Source of the DNA: Fischerella thermalis PCC 7521
Lineage (GTDB): Bacteria; Cyanobacteriota; Cyanobacteriia; Cyanobacteriales; Nostocaceae
DNA: 64,000 nt
NCBI RefSeq assembly: GCF_000317225.1
Contig: NZ_AJLL01000061.1
Location: 111,750-175,749 of the forward strand
Direction of reading: 5' to 3'
This document shows, piece by piece, positions 37,890 to 46,831 of the stretch. Below the pieces are notes generated by a model, which was not told the origin of the DNA, did not search any database, and saw only the letters and a program-made list of their open reading frames with translations. How positions within the stretch are numbered: position 1 is the stretch's first letter; every line of letters starts with the position of its first letter. The translations under genes and the position numbers were made by a program.

Positions 37890-39263
37890 ATTAATCCTTC
37901 TAGCAGCTTACCAGATGCTAAATTGTCATCTGTTGCAGACTCCTCAGTCTTGCAGATCTGTGGTGGGTATCCGTTGCAAGGCCATGTCAAAATCAGTGGG
38001 GCGAAAAATTCAGCACTAGTAATTATGGCTGGAGCCTTGTTGTGTTCGGGAGACTGTCACATCCGTAATGTACCTTTGTTAGCGGATGTAGAGCGGATGG
38101 GTCAAGTATTGTCGGCTTTGGGTGTTCGCTTGCAGCGAAATGGTGATCTTTTAGACATCAACGCTAGTGAAATTACTTCATCTAAAGCTCCTTATGAACT
38201 AGTTACCCAGTTGCGAGCCAGTTTTTTTGCAATCGGTCCTATCCTAGCGCGCTTAGGAGTAGCGCAGATGCCATTACCAGGGGGTTGTGCCATTGGGGCC
38301 AGACCAGTGGATCTCCATGTGCGCGGACTACAAGCAATGGGAGCCGAGGTACAAATTGAGCATGGTATTTGTAATGCCTATGTCCCTGGCAAAAGCCGCC
38401 GCCTGAAGGGAGCAAAAATCTACCTAGATATTCCCAGTGTGGGAGCCACAGAAACGCTGATGATGGCAGCGACTCTGGCAGAAGGTGAAACAATCATCGA
38501 AAACGCTGCCCGTGAACCAGAAGTTGTGGATTTGGCAAATTTCTGTATTGCCATGGGGGCAAAAATTCAAGGTGCAGGAACGAGTACGATTACAATTGAC
38601 GGTGTTCCCAAATTACATTCTACGGAGTACAGTATTATACCAGATCGCATTGAAGCAGGAACTTTTCTAGTGGCGGGGGCAATTACCCGTTCCGAACTGC
38701 TCCTCTCACCAGTAGCCCCAGATCATCTAGTGCCAGTGATTTCCAAATTGCGGGAAATTGGTGTGAGTGTGGTTCAAGAAACACCAAACTGCTTACGTGT
38801 CCTCAAATCCGAAAGACTGATAGCGGCAGACATTGAAACCATGCCCCATCCTGGCTTTCCTACGGACATGCAAGCGCCGTTCATGGCTTTATTAGCGATC
38901 GCAGAAGGCGATAGCCTAATTAATGAAACCGTATTTGAAAACCGTCTGCGTCATGCCTCAGAGTTAAACCGCTTAGGGGCAGACATTCGTGTTAAGGGTA
39001 ACACTGCCTTTGTACGGGGAGTACCGTTGTTATCTGGCGCACCTGTAATTGGTACTGATTTACGAGCCGCAGCAGCTTTAGTTGTTGCTGGTTTGGCAGC
39101 AGATGGTAAAACTACTATTCAAGGACTGCGCTACCTTGATCGCGGCTACGATCGCCTTGATCTCAAATTACAGGAGCTAGGAGCAAAAATCCAACGTTTA
39201 CCTGGTTCAGAGGTAAAAACAGAAATTGCCCCTAGCAGTATCAATCCTTTGGTTAGTAGTTAG
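37890..39263 (+). CDS. murA: UDP-N-acetylglucosamine 1-carboxyvinyltransferase MurA
   Basis: First committed enzyme of peptidoglycan synthesis; transfers enolpyruvate from PEP to UDP-GlcNAc. The roughly 457-residue protein has the two-fold inside-out barrel motifs and the catalytic, fosfomycin-targeted Cys in [17 protein letters not shown] (about residue 133). Also [15 protein letters not shown] (K22/N23 equivalent) and [16 protein letters not shown]. The start is odd: the frame has no ATG or GTG near the expected N-terminus. A strong GGAGGG at 37877-37882 is spaced 7 bases before ATT 37890, suggesting AUU initiation; TTG 37875 overlaps that Shine-Dalgarno and is less plausible. Function is certain, the start is not. 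Confidence 0.93.
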   Translation: MNPSSSLPDAKLSSVADSSVLQICGGYPLQGHVKISGAKNSALVIMAGALLCSGDCHIRNVPLLADVERMGQVLSALGVRLQRNGDLLDINASEITSSKAPYELVTQLRASFFAIGPILARLGVAQMPLPGGCAIGARPVDLHVRGLQAMGAEVQIEHGICNAYVPGKSRRLKGAKIYLDIPSVGATETLMMAATLAEGETIIENAAREPEVVDLANFCIAMGAKIQGAGTSTITIDGVPKLHSTEYSIIPDRIEAGTFLVAGAITRSELLLSPVAPDHLVPVISKLREIGVSVVQETPNCLRVLKSERLIAADIETMPHPGFPTDMQAPFMALLAIAEGDSLINETVFENRLRHASELNRLGADIRVKGNTAFVRGVPLLSGAPVIGTDLRAAAALVVAGLAADGKTTIQGLRYLDRGYDRLDLKLQELGAKIQRLPGSEVKTEIAPSSINPLVSS

Positions 39264-39332
39264 TAGTTGGTAGTTGGTAGTTGGTTGCTAAATTGTTAAC
39301 CATTCCCCACTAACCACTGACTACTAACTAAT

Positions 39333-39361
39333 GTACAGACGTGCTATGGCACGTCTGGTAC
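39333..39361. repeat. Palindromic spacer element, gtacc-type
   Basis: Arms gtacagacgtgcta / tggcacgtctggtac, nearly self-complementary; second copy of the palindrome at 37681-37710. It lies within a run of agtggtta-type heptamer repeats (39250-39410). Confidence 0.7.
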
Positions 39362-39494
39362 AACCACTAACTACTAAATACTAATCACTAACCACTAACA
39401 AACAACTAATAATTCTTCTCGCTATACTAGGCTTTGTAGGGCTGGTATCAAACCAGCTCCATTACAAACCTCACAACTTCCAACTGGCTTTGCT

Positions 39495-40370
39495 ATGTTA
39501 TCCTCCAAAACTCAGCTAATTGGTCTGAAAGCAGACTCATTTCGTCACCCGCTAGATCTAGAAGCAACCAAAGCGCTGAAGCAGATTCCCGGTATAGATA
39601 TGATGGTGCGGAATTTCTTGGGGCCAGTGGCTGAGCAGTTATTTTATGTGGAAAACATAGCATCTAGTATTTTGGTAGGTGAAAACCAATTACCACATTT
39701 ACACAAACTACTATTAGAAGCTTGTCATATTTTAGATATGGAGCCACCACAGTTGTATATCAGACAACATCCGGCTCCGAACGCTTATACTTTTGCGATG
39801 CGGGGGAAGCAGCCTTTTGTAGTGCTGCACACTTCCTTAATTGACATGCTTACACCAGAGGAGACGCAAGCAGTCATTGCCCATGAACTGGGACATCTCA
39901 AGTGTGACCATAGTGTTTACCTGACACCAGTAAATATATTAATTTTGGCGGCAGCGACTTTACCTAATATTGGTGCGGTTATTGCCCAGGCAATCCAGGC
40001 ACAACTTTTAGAATGGGTACGCTGTGCTGAATTTACATGCGATCGCGCTGCATTATTAGCAACCCAAAACCCTAAAGCTGTGATGTCTGTGTTGATGAAA
40101 TTAAGCGGTGGTTCACCGACTCTCGCACCACAGCTGAACCTAGATGCTTTTATTGACCAAGCCCGCGCCTACGATGATATCAGTAAAACTGAACTGGGCG
40201 AAATGGTCAAAGCCACTCGGACAGCACAACTAACCCACCCAGTACCAGTACTGCGGGCGCGAGAAATAGATCGTTGGGCAAGCAGCAAAGAATATGAAAG
40301 TTTGTTGCAAAATCCGAAACTAGAGTATGGTAGCGAGTCCAAAACAGTCGGCAGATGGCGTAACTGGTAG
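39495..40370 (+). CDS. M48 family zinc metalloprotease
   Basis: 291 residues. The zinc-binding motif is AVIAHELGHLKCDH (His130, Glu131, His134), and the third ligand is a Glu in CAEFTCDRAALL, the typical ExxxD of M48 proteases. Upstream PNAYTFAMRGKQPFVVLH is also characteristic of HtpX/Oma1 relatives. There are moderately hydrophobic segments after the active site (NILILAAATLPNIGAVIAQA) but no strong N-terminal membrane helices, unlike HtpX. A role in protein quality control is likely by family. Start ATG 39495. Confidence 0.88.
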   Translation: MLSSKTQLIGLKADSFRHPLDLEATKALKQIPGIDMMVRNFLGPVAEQLFYVENIASSILVGENQLPHLHKLLLEACHILDMEPPQLYIRQHPAPNAYTFAMRGKQPFVVLHTSLIDMLTPEETQAVIAHELGHLKCDHSVYLTPVNILILAAATLPNIGAVIAQAIQAQLLEWVRCAEFTCDRAALLATQNPKAVMSVLMKLSGGSPTLAPQLNLDAFIDQARAYDDISKTELGEMVKATRTAQLTHPVPVLRAREIDRWASSKEYESLLQNPKLEYGSESKTVGRWRNW

Positions 40371-40572
40371 ATACTGATTCAGACCTCGCGGATCTGAAGC
40401 GAGTTGGGTGTGTAAAGCTATGACGTACTACTTTTGGGTGGCGCGTCTAGCTTGGGCCATAACGCATCCTACAGAAGATTTGCTAAATGTGCGATCGCCA
40501 CTCATGTCATAGTTGGAATTTCAGAGATAGGATTGTACAATCCTAATCTTGAGAGAAAAGCAATTAAAGGCA

Positions 40573-41478
40573 ATGAAAAAACTTTTGTTCTCTGGATTAT
40601 TACTAATCTTACTCCCATTAGCAGCTTGTTCTGATGCTTCCCAAACCAGTGCTGTAAAAAAAGTCCAGCCCTTAGTCACAGGTGCAATACCAGACCAAGA
40701 TCCAGAGAAGTTACAGCGCCAGTATACCAAGCTAGCAGCGTATTTGCAGAAGGAATTAGGCGTACCTGTCGAATACAAACCTGTGACTGATTATACTGCA
40801 ACTGTGACAGCCTTTAAGGTGGGAGACTTAGATTTAGTATGGTTTGGCGGATTGACTGGTGTACAAGCAAGATTGCAAGTACCAGGTGCAGAAGCGATCG
40901 CCCAAAGGGATGTAGATGAAAAATTCCATAGTGTTTTCATCGCCAACAAAAAAACAGGTTTACAACCATTCAAAAATACTAATGACCTCCAAAAACTCAA
41001 AGGCAAAACCTTTACCTTTGGCAGCGAATCTTCTACCTCTGGGAGATTAATGCCTCAATATTTTCTGGAAAAAGCAGGCGTCAAACTTACAGATTTTAAA
41101 GGTCAACCAGGCTTTTCTGGGGATCATGATAAAACTATCAAATTAGTAGAAGCAGGAACCTATGAAGTCGGTGCTGTAAATGAAAAAGTGTGGTCAAAAC
41201 GTGTCGATTCCAAAGAAGTAGATTTAAATAAAGTAGAAGTTATTTGGCGTACTCCTGCTTATTATGACTACCATTGGGTAATTAACCCCCAGGTCAAACA
41301 ACGCTACGGCGAAGATTTTGTCAATAAAGTTCAAGCTGCTTTCTTGAAACTAGACCCCAAAGTGCCAGAACACAAAGAAATTCTCGACCTATTACAAGCA
41401 AGTAAGTTTATTCCTACCAAGAATGAAAACTACAAACAAATTGAAGAAATTGGTCGGCAAATTGGGAAAATAAAATAA
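40573..41478 (+). CDS. phnD: Phosphonate/phosphite ABC transporter substrate-binding lipoprotein
   Basis: 301 residues with a lipoprotein signal (KKLLFSGLLLILLPLAAC, lipobox LAAC). The PhnD-type domain shows TGAIPDQDPEKLQRQYTKLA, LVWFGGLTGVQARLQVPGAE, FGSESSTSGRLMPQYFLEKA and VGAVNEKVWSKR. Members bind phosphonates, phosphite or related oxyanions in the periplasm. ATG 40573 is preferred over an upstream TTG because it sits after AAAGG and gives a perfect signal peptide. First gene of an importer operon with a lipoprotein, phnC and phnE. The ligand cannot be determined. Confidence 0.9.
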   Translation: MKKLLFSGLLLILLPLAACSDASQTSAVKKVQPLVTGAIPDQDPEKLQRQYTKLAAYLQKELGVPVEYKPVTDYTATVTAFKVGDLDLVWFGGLTGVQARLQVPGAEAIAQRDVDEKFHSVFIANKKTGLQPFKNTNDLQKLKGKTFTFGSESSTSGRLMPQYFLEKAGVKLTDFKGQPGFSGDHDKTIKLVEAGTYEVGAVNEKVWSKRVDSKEVDLNKVEVIWRTPAYYDYHWVINPQVKQRYGEDFVNKVQAAFLKLDPKVPEHKEILDLLQASKFIPTKNENYKQIEEIGRQIGKIK

Positions 41479-41584
41479 GATTAATGTCAATAGCGAACAA
41501 ATATTTCTGGAAACAAGAGTTTAACAATTGAATTTACTTATTAGTAGTGAAACCCAATTGTACAAAATTGGGGGAATTGATCAT

Positions 41585-42076
41585 ATGGAAAAAGGTTTGA
41601 AGAAATTGCTGCAAGATATAAATTTGAAACAATTTGCTTTTACAAAAAGGTTATACCTGCTATTACTACTGTTAACAAGTGTACTGGTACAAAGCTGTGA
41701 ATCCAAACCAACAGCCAAGTTAAGCGTCAATTTAAATGTGAATGGATGTTCAACTCAATACCAAACAAACCTCTGGACTGGTAGCCCAGTTACAGACTTA
41801 CCAACCCTTGACCGCGTAAGTAGTGAAACCACAGAAATTACTGGATGCGGAATAGATGAGTTAGAGTACTCATTTAATGTTTCACCCATAGTCGCAAAGA
41901 TAGAGTTTGAAATCGATGGAGAGGAAGTAACAGCTTTTGTACCAATGCAAAAAGGTGTCACTACTCCTCAACCCTTTATCGATGGCGATATATCTCTAGA
42001 AAGTATTAACGTCAAGGTAGATTTTCCTAACGGAAACCCGCCTGCTGTTGAGGGTTTCTATCGCGTTTCCAAGTAA
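41585..42076 (+). CDS. Uncharacterised lipoprotein inside the phn operon
   Basis: About 164 residues. After a charged start (KGLKKLLQDINLKQFAFTKR) comes a hydrophobic segment YLLLLLLTSVLVQSC with lipobox VQSC. The mature part is beta-rich, with a Cys pair (NVNGCSTQY, ITGCGIDEL) and Gly/Pro-rich turns. It lies between phnD and phnC with 21 bases to phnC, so it is probably co-transcribed. It could be an accessory of this importer. I do not recognise a family. ATG 41585 chosen; a TTG at 41528 also opens the frame. Confidence 0.7.
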   Translation: MEKGLKKLLQDINLKQFAFTKRLYLLLLLLTSVLVQSCESKPTAKLSVNLNVNGCSTQYQTNLWTGSPVTDLPTLDRVSSETTEITGCGIDELEYSFNVSPIVAKIEFEIDGEEVTAFVPMQKGVTTPQPFIDGDISLESINVKVDFPNGNPPAVEGFYRVSK

Positions 42077-42096
42077 CAAGATTCAAGTTTTTACCC

Positions 42097-42876
42097 ATGA
42101 ACCCACCTGCACCAATTTTTGCACTCAAAAACGTCAGCAAAAAATTTGGTCAAATTCCATCTCTGGTTGACATCAACTTGGAAATTTATCCTGGTGAAAG
42201 AGTTGCTTTTGTTGGTTCTAGTGGTGCAGGTAAAAGTACGCTGCTTAGCTTACTTAATGGTTCCTCCCAACCTAGCCAAGGCGAAGTTTGGATACTCGAT
42301 CGCAACATAGCACGTCTGCGTCCGAAATCGCTGCGACAAGTGCAACGGCAAATTGGTACAATCTACCAGCAATTACATTTGGTGGATAACTTACGAGTAA
42401 TTCATAATGTCAACGCTGGACATTTGGGAAGATGGTCATTTTGGCAAGCAGCTGTTTCTTTGATTTACCCACAGGAAGTAGAAACAGCAACCAAAGCTTT
42501 AATCCAGGTGGGAATCCCAGAAAAATTGTACGATCGCACTGATCGCCTTTCGGGAGGACAGCAACAACGAGTAGCGATCGCCCGTGTGTTAGTGCAAGAT
42601 CCTGTGGCGATTCTGGCTGATGAACCAATTTCTAGTCTTGACCCAGAACGCAGTCGTGAGATTATGAATTTGTTGCGGGATTTGAGTGAGGAAACAGGAA
42701 AAACATTGATTTGTAGTTTACATGCGATTGAGTATGCCCGCAGTCATTTTCAACGAGTGATTGGGTTACGTCAAGGTAGGATTTTGTTTGATGCGCCTGC
42801 TGGGGAGGTGTCGGCGGCGATGGTGGAGGAGTTGTATAGAATTGAACCGCCAAGACGCCAAGGACGCCAAGGGTGA
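42097..42876 (+). CDS. phnC: Phosphonate-type ABC transporter ATP-binding protein
   Basis: 259 residues. Walker A GSSGAGKSTLL (residues 40-50), signature LSGGQQQRVAIARVLVQ, Walker B PVAILADEPISSLDPE, and switch His in ICSLHAIEYA. The long LRQVQRQIGTIYQQLHLVDNL and NVNAGHLGRWSFWQAA segments are typical of PhnC. The last residues (RRQGRQG) come from a cgccaagacgccaagg spacer-type repeat that has become coding. The stop TGA overlaps an ATG (TGATG at 42874-42878), the likely ancestral start of phnE. Confidence 0.92.
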   Translation: MNPPAPIFALKNVSKKFGQIPSLVDINLEIYPGERVAFVGSSGAGKSTLLSLLNGSSQPSQGEVWILDRNIARLRPKSLRQVQRQIGTIYQQLHLVDNLRVIHNVNAGHLGRWSFWQAAVSLIYPQEVETATKALIQVGIPEKLYDRTDRLSGGQQQRVAIARVLVQDPVAILADEPISSLDPERSREIMNLLRDLSEETGKTLICSLHAIEYARSHFQRVIGLRQGRILFDAPAGEVSAAMVEELYRIEPPRRQGRQG

Positions 42877-42925
42877 TGAGATTAGGATATAAGAGGCTAT
42901 CTCTATCTCCCTATTTTTTTGGGGT

Positions 42926-44503
42926 TTGGTGTGGTTGGTGGCGGTAATTTGGTCGCTACGTGTTGCTGGGGTGTTTCAAGGGGATTTGGTGAATGAGGGT
43001 GGGTGGAGTCTGGTTGTTGCTTTTGTGGTTGCTGTGGTTTCACCGGATTTGAGTCCGGAGTTTTTGTTGCTAACTTTCGATGCAATGTTGAAGACTCTGG
43101 CTTATGCGGTGTGTGGGACGTTTTTTTGTGTGGTGATTGGGTCGGTGGGTGGTGTTTTATCTAGTCAGGTGTGGTGGCAATCTCTAGGTAAGGGTTACAA
43201 TTCTGCTTGGTTGGTGGTACGAGCAATTCTAGCAATCCCAAGAGCGATTCATGAATTGATTTGGGGATTGTTTTTCGTGAATATTTTTGGACTTGATCCA
43301 TTGGTGGCGGTGTTGGCGATCGCTATTCCTTTTGGGGCAATTACTGCTAAGGTATTTTCGGAAATTTTAGATGAGACACCTCGTGAAGCGTTGTTTGCAT
43401 TACTCAATAGTGGCGTACCTCCTGGAAGTGCATTTTTTTACACTCTTATTCCTCAAGCTTTTCCCAATCTACTTTCTTATAGTTTTTATCGCTTTGAGTG
43501 TTCAATTCGTTCAGCAACGGTATTAGGTATTATCGGTGCTGGCGGATTGGGTTATCAAATTTATCTGAGTCTCCAGTCTTTACGTTATCAGCAAGTATGG
43601 ACTTTGATATTTGCATTGCTGTTATTGAGTGGTTGTACAGATTTTTTGAGTGGATGGTTACGTCAACAATTGCAATTACCTAGTCGTTTGGATTTAAATG
43701 TTCTGAAACTCAAACAACATTCTCACAATCACCCCATTACCTCATCCCCCAATCTATTCTTACTAGGTGCATTTGTTTTATTAATTTTTTCCTTTTGGTA
43801 CGTTAAAGCTGATTTTGCCAAGCTGTGGGAACCACGTAGTGCGGAACGTTTAGCGGGAATTATTCAAGATGTTTTTCCCCCACAATGGATTGATCTAAAT
43901 CAGTTATTTTTTCTTTCTACTCAAACTCTGGCTATGTCGATTTTAGCCATGACTAGTGCGGGTTTAGCCGGGATATTCCTTTCTTTTTTAGCAGCAAGGA
44001 GGGACACAGAGATGGGGAGAAATTTGTTCATTCCTCTATTAACACGATTTTTATTACTTTTTGCCCGGGCTGTACCGGAACCAATTTGGGCGTTAATCTT
44101 TCTATTTGTCTTATTTCCAGGAATTTTACCAGGTGCGATCGCTCTTGCTATCCACAATTTTGGTATTTTAGGACGATTGATGGCAGAAGTGATCGAAAAT
44201 TTAGATCAACGTCCTTTACATTCTTTAACAGCTTTGGGTGCTAGTAACTCCCAAGTCTTTATCTACGGCGTTTTACCTGCCACTATTCCTCGCTTTCTTG
44301 CTTACATTCTCTACCGTTGGGAAGTCTGCATTCGCGCCACCGTGATTGTCGCTTTGGTGGGTGCTGGTGGCTTGGGGCGTCTGTTGACTGAACAACTGAG
44401 CAACTTTGACTACCAAGGTCTACTGACAACTTTAATTATTTTTATTGGTTTAACTTTTGTAGTAGATGTGATTAGTACTTCAGTGAGAAGGTTGTTGAGA
44501 TAA
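42926..44503 (+). CDS. phnE: Two fused PhnE-type permeases, with 5' frameshift
   Basis: A 525-residue chain containing two PhnE permease units. Each has about six membrane segments and an EAA-like loop (RSATVLGIIGAGGLGYQIYL near residue 200; RATVIVALVGAGGLGRLLTE near residue 480). Permeases of this family usually work as homo- or heterodimers; here both halves are covalent. The native start seems to be ATG 42876 overlapping the phnC stop, giving MRLGYKRLSLSPYFF. A T7 run at 42914-42920 then puts the rest in another frame. One more T would join it to FWGLVWLVAVIW. As it stands translation would need TTG 42926, a non-ATG codon upstream of it, or slippage. Confidence 0.85.
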   Translation: MVWLVAVIWSLRVAGVFQGDLVNEGGWSLVVAFVVAVVSPDLSPEFLLLTFDAMLKTLAYAVCGTFFCVVIGSVGGVLSSQVWWQSLGKGYNSAWLVVRAILAIPRAIHELIWGLFFVNIFGLDPLVAVLAIAIPFGAITAKVFSEILDETPREALFALLNSGVPPGSAFFYTLIPQAFPNLLSYSFYRFECSIRSATVLGIIGAGGLGYQIYLSLQSLRYQQVWTLIFALLLLSGCTDFLSGWLRQQLQLPSRLDLNVLKLKQHSHNHPITSSPNLFLLGAFVLLIFSFWYVKADFAKLWEPRSAERLAGIIQDVFPPQWIDLNQLFFLSTQTLAMSILAMTSAGLAGIFLSFLAARRDTEMGRNLFIPLLTRFLLLFARAVPEPIWALIFLFVLFPGILPGAIALAIHNFGILGRLMAEVIENLDQRPLHSLTALGASNSQVFIYGVLPATIPRFLAYILYRWEVCIRATVIVALVGAGGLGRLLTEQLSNFDYQGLLTTLIIFIGLTFVVDVISTSVRRLLR

Positions 44504-44514
44504 GCCGTGAATTT

Positions 44515-44586
44515 TTCTTAGTGTCTTGGCGTCTTTGTGGTGAAGAAGATGATCTTTGAAACACAAAGACACTAAGACACTAAGAA
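44515..44586. repeat. Inverted repeat after phnE (possible terminator)
   Basis: ttcttagtgtcttggcgtct then ttgtggt faces acacaaagacactaagacac then taagaa, forming a long imperfect hairpin. The gtgtcttggcgtctttgtgg core is a common spacer repeat. It may end the phn transcript. Confidence 0.6.
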
Positions 44587-44635
44587 TTGAATCTTGTTTT
44601 TTTGCCCTTGATGTAGGTTCGTCCTGCACTCACTT

Positions 44636-45373
44636 TTATCTTGTAGCACTCAAATAAGCTGCCAAAGCTTCAGAACCACCAATGTGTTGACCATCGATAA
44701 ATACTTGGGGAACGGTTGTTGCACCTGTGATCGCTTTTAAGGAGTGGGTTGTTGCATCTTGACCCAAGACAATTTCTTCGTAATCTAGGTTATTTTGCTT
44801 GAGCATGTCTTTAGCACGCGCACAGAAAGGACAACCAGGTTTTGTGAACAGGGAAACCAATTTAGGTTTTACTGCCTGTGGGTTAATATATGCCAGCATA
44901 GTCTCAGCATCAGATACCTTGAAGGGATCGCCTGGTTCTTCTGGTTCAATGAACATTTTTTCTACTACGCCATCTTTGACTAACATCGAATAGCGCCAAG
45001 ACCGCTTGCCAAAACCCAAATCGGATTTATCGACTAGCATACCCATACCTTCAGTAAATTCACCGTTGCCATCAGGTATAAAAGTTATGTTGTCAGCTTT
45101 CTGAGCCTTTGCCCATTCATTCATCACAAAGGTATCGTTGACAGATATGCAGACAATGTCATCTACGCCATTTTCTTTGAAAGTTTTTGCCAACTGATTG
45201 TATCCCGGAACATGAGTCGATGAACAAGTGGGTGTAAAGGCGCCCGGCAGAGAAAAAACTACAACGGTCTTACTTTTAAATAAATCATCGGTTGTTACAT
45301 TCACCCATTGATCATTCTGACGCAGGCGAAAGGTGACATTGGGAACTTTTCTTCCTTCACGGTATGGCAGCAT
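44636..45373 (-). CDS. Hybrid peroxiredoxin-glutaredoxin
   Basis: 245 residues. The N-terminal Prx5-type peroxiredoxin domain (1-165) has peroxidatic Cys50 in [16 protein letters not shown]. The C-terminal glutaredoxin domain (172-245) has CPFC (Cys181, Cys184), TVPQVFIDG and [10 protein letters not shown]. Such hybrids reduce hydroperoxides using glutathione through their own Grx domain. SD AGGAG precedes ATG 45373. The first 17 bases overlap the 3' end of the upstream gene, so translation is probably coupled. The protein is cytoplasmic. Confidence 0.95.
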   Translation of the reverse strand: MLPYREGRKVPNVTFRLRQNDQWVNVTTDDLFKSKTVVVFSLPGAFTPTCSSTHVPGYNQLAKTFKENGVDDIVCISVNDTFVMNEWAKAQKADNITFIPDGNGEFTEGMGMLVDKSDLGFGKRSWRYSMLVKDGVVEKMFIEPEEPGDPFKVSDAETMLAYINPQAVKPKLVSLFTKPGCPFCARAKDMLKQNNLDYEEIVLGQDATTHSLKAITGATTVPQVFIDGQHIGGSEALAAYLSATR

Positions 45374-45884
45374 TTAATTTACTCCTGGGAAACTTGCTAA
45401 ATAAAGCGTAGTCGTTATGAGTATATTTGTCAAGATATTTCTCTACACCTTGGTGGGAATTTGGAGTGTGAAGGGTGTGAGGAGTGTGTAGACGCGCCCT
45501 GCGCGGCTTCCCGTAAGGGTGGAGTGTGGGGAGAATATTTATAGTAATATTCCCATCCACACCCCGATCTAACCACTGCTTAATTGCAGATTTAATATAG
45601 TTGCGGTACTGAATATTGTTTTCATTAAAAGTGGCTAGTCCTGATAATTCACAGTTATGAACTTGCCACTCATCTTCCCAATTTGTAACTTCACCGTAAT
45701 GGTGATACCAATGGTCTTGATCATCATTAAAGTCAGCAATTTTCACGCCATCATCAGTGTAGAGAAATTCTAAATCAATTTCTGTATCTGATGGTGGTGT
45801 TTTGACAATTGCTTCGACTTCTGCGGTTGGGTTTTCTACTGTGTATTGAGTATCTGAAATTTGAGATGGAGGATTCGCTACCAT
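45357..45884 (-). CDS. Hypothetical protein with repeat-derived insertion
   Basis: 175 residues, acidic N-terminal half ([20 protein letters not shown]) and an aromatic segment [20 protein letters not shown]. No known family. Residues about 117-143 ([20 protein letters not shown] and following) are encoded by 45455-45538, which carries the gacgcgccctgcgcggcttc spacer repeat also seen at 28013-28034 and 36478-36493. The reading frame continues past it into [15 protein letters not shown]. The repeat therefore inserted in frame. The 3' end overlaps the Prx-Grx gene by 17 bases. Start ATG 45884. Confidence 0.65.
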   Translation of the reverse strand: MVANPPSQISDTQYTVENPTAEVEAIVKTPPSDTEIDLEFLYTDDGVKIADFNDDQDHWYHHYGEVTNWEDEWQVHNCELSGLATFNENNIQYRNYIKSAIKQWLDRGVDGNITINILPTLHPYGKPRRARLHTPHTLHTPNSHQGVEKYLDKYTHNDYALFSKFPRSKLNAAIP

Positions 45885-46831
45885 GGTGAAATGATAAATT
45901 AGTTAAATTGATGGTAAATTTAGTGTTAAGAAAAGCTGTTTTGCAAAAATAGCTCTCTCATTTTTACGCTTCTTTCATCGCAAGTATCTGTTTATTTATA
46001 AAAGAAATACATCTATCTTTAGTTAGTATTTTTTAGGTCTTTAGATAGATTTACTAAATAAGCTTGATTCTATGTAATAGAAGGCTATTTTTCTTGTTTA
46101 GTTTATTTCTCACAAATGATATTTGTTTGAATAAAGCTTTATTAACATTGGCCTGTTTGTAATGCTTTAGTTCTCATTAACGTACCCCTAAAGACGGTTT
46201 TCTTTATTCAGCAAACAGATGCAGCAAAAAATAGAAAAATGGAATTGTACGATTTAGTTAAACATGATACTCTACCTCGTACATTGTGTTGTCAAGGTAG
46301 CAAGTTAGTTTTTGTAAACGAATACACTTAATCTATAGTGTTTCTCTTTACAAGCTCTCAATGCTTAGCTACTATGTCAAAAAAGATTCTATTTTTGCTT
46401 AATTTATGCTGATTTTCATAAATTACTCGCTAAATAACTGTGTGAGAGCTGTTTTGTTGATATTTTATTGTTAAAACTAAAAATCAACTTTACAGTCAGA
46501 CATATTTATAGAACTATATTTATCTAACTACAGACAGTTTTTCATCTTGGGTAAGATAGACAAAATTAGCTAACGTTTAGTTAATATATTATGCTATCAA
46601 AATAATCATATATAAATCAAATTTTAAATACTATAGGACTCATATTTAATTTTTGAAAAAATCAGTACACCTCTAACTTCCTTCTTGCCTATTGCCTGTT
46701 GCCTCCTTACACAAGTATTTTCAGTAATCAAAATGGATCCTAGATATCATATTCCTTGTATAAGGAAACAGTAAAATAGTTGAGCGATTATTTGGATCGT
46801 AGAAATATTGAAATATTAAGAGGGTAAAAAT
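45885..46831. other. Long gene-free spacer
   Basis: 947 AT-rich bases between divergent genes. I find no open frame with a ribosome site, no tRNA and no member of the repeat families. AGAGGG at 46820-46825 is the ribosome site of the antiporter. A non-coding RNA cannot be excluded. Confidence 0.45.
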
